From positions 1 through 36,489 of the forward strand of contig JACPEW010000007.1 in NCBI GenBank assembly GCA_016183305.1: a stretch of DNA of 36,489 nucleotides. Direction: 5' to 3'. The stretch is from Candidatus Daviesbacteria bacterium. Lineage in GTDB: Bacteria; Patescibacteriota; Microgenomatia; Daviesbacterales; UBA10151. Each line of letters starts with the position of its first letter. Position 1 is the first letter of the stretch. The notes beneath the pieces were generated by a model. It worked only from the letters and a program-made list of their open reading frames with translations. It was not told the DNA's origin and searched no databases. Of this stretch, positions 36,300 to 36,489 are shown in pieces. The translations under genes and the position numbers were made by a program.

Positions 36300-36349
36300 A
36301 AATAGAATGCCAAATAACTCTTCTCAATTTACATTTGAAACTCAACAGA

Positions 36350-36489
36350 TGTCAAGTACCCTTTTTCTCCGACAACATTCTATGACAACTGTTTAGCATA
36401 AACAGCAGGCGGCATTCTTAAAGCTGTGTGAATTCTTTCATTATTGTAGTAGTGAATCTGGTGGAAGATTGCCTCAATTAATTTACCAA
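36350..36489 (-). mobile_element. 3' end of a second related IS3-type element, running off the window
   Basis: TGTCAAGTACCC end and coding similarity to the 28443 element (gcataaac.gcaggcggcatt, ttgtagtagtg.atctgg). Confidence 0.7.

Noticed and set aside
29364-36349. Recent composite transposon between two IS copies
   Set aside because: The two IS ends are clearly diverged; only weak support, kept as an accessory-block note.
1-36489. CRISPR array or cas genes
   Set aside because: No regularly spaced repeats with unique spacers and no Cas-like ORF seen.

Overview
AT-rich bacterial chromosome segment whose gene content looks like Patescibacteria/CPR (inference from protein families; no database was searched). 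Core genes: dnaG-rpoD pair, smpB, tmRNA (ssrA), comF-like, TlyA/FtsJ-like methyltransferase, SpoIID-like protein, and seven tRNAs (Ser x4, Arg x2, Asn). The left 11 kb holds a minus-strand cluster of VirB6-like and VirB2-like two-helix pilin-type proteins with different ectodomains (including FN3), two of them damaged. The right third (after tRNA-Asn) is an accessory block with IS3-type elements, toxin-antitoxin modules, Fic genes and decayed genes. Main points of interest: (1) a tmRNA missing from the ORF track, with an unusually long predicted tag ending ALAA and a non-canonical T-loop, convergent at 1 nt with a RelE/ParE-like toxin gene; (2) the VirB2-like cluster, including two tandem copies that both lost the first TM segment; (3) a 156-bp palindrome-bearing insertion, in frame, in the signal-peptide region of an FN3-pilin gene; (4) a broken gene ending in a DGR-like variable segment; (5) a Fic protein with Gln replacing the catalytic His and operator-like repeats over its start; (6) dispersed hairpin repeats exapted into coding sequence and a signal peptide shared at DNA level between unrelated genes; (7) unexplained structured, relatively GC-rich DNA at 34.0-34.3 kb and a perfect 26-bp palindrome at 35.86 kb.
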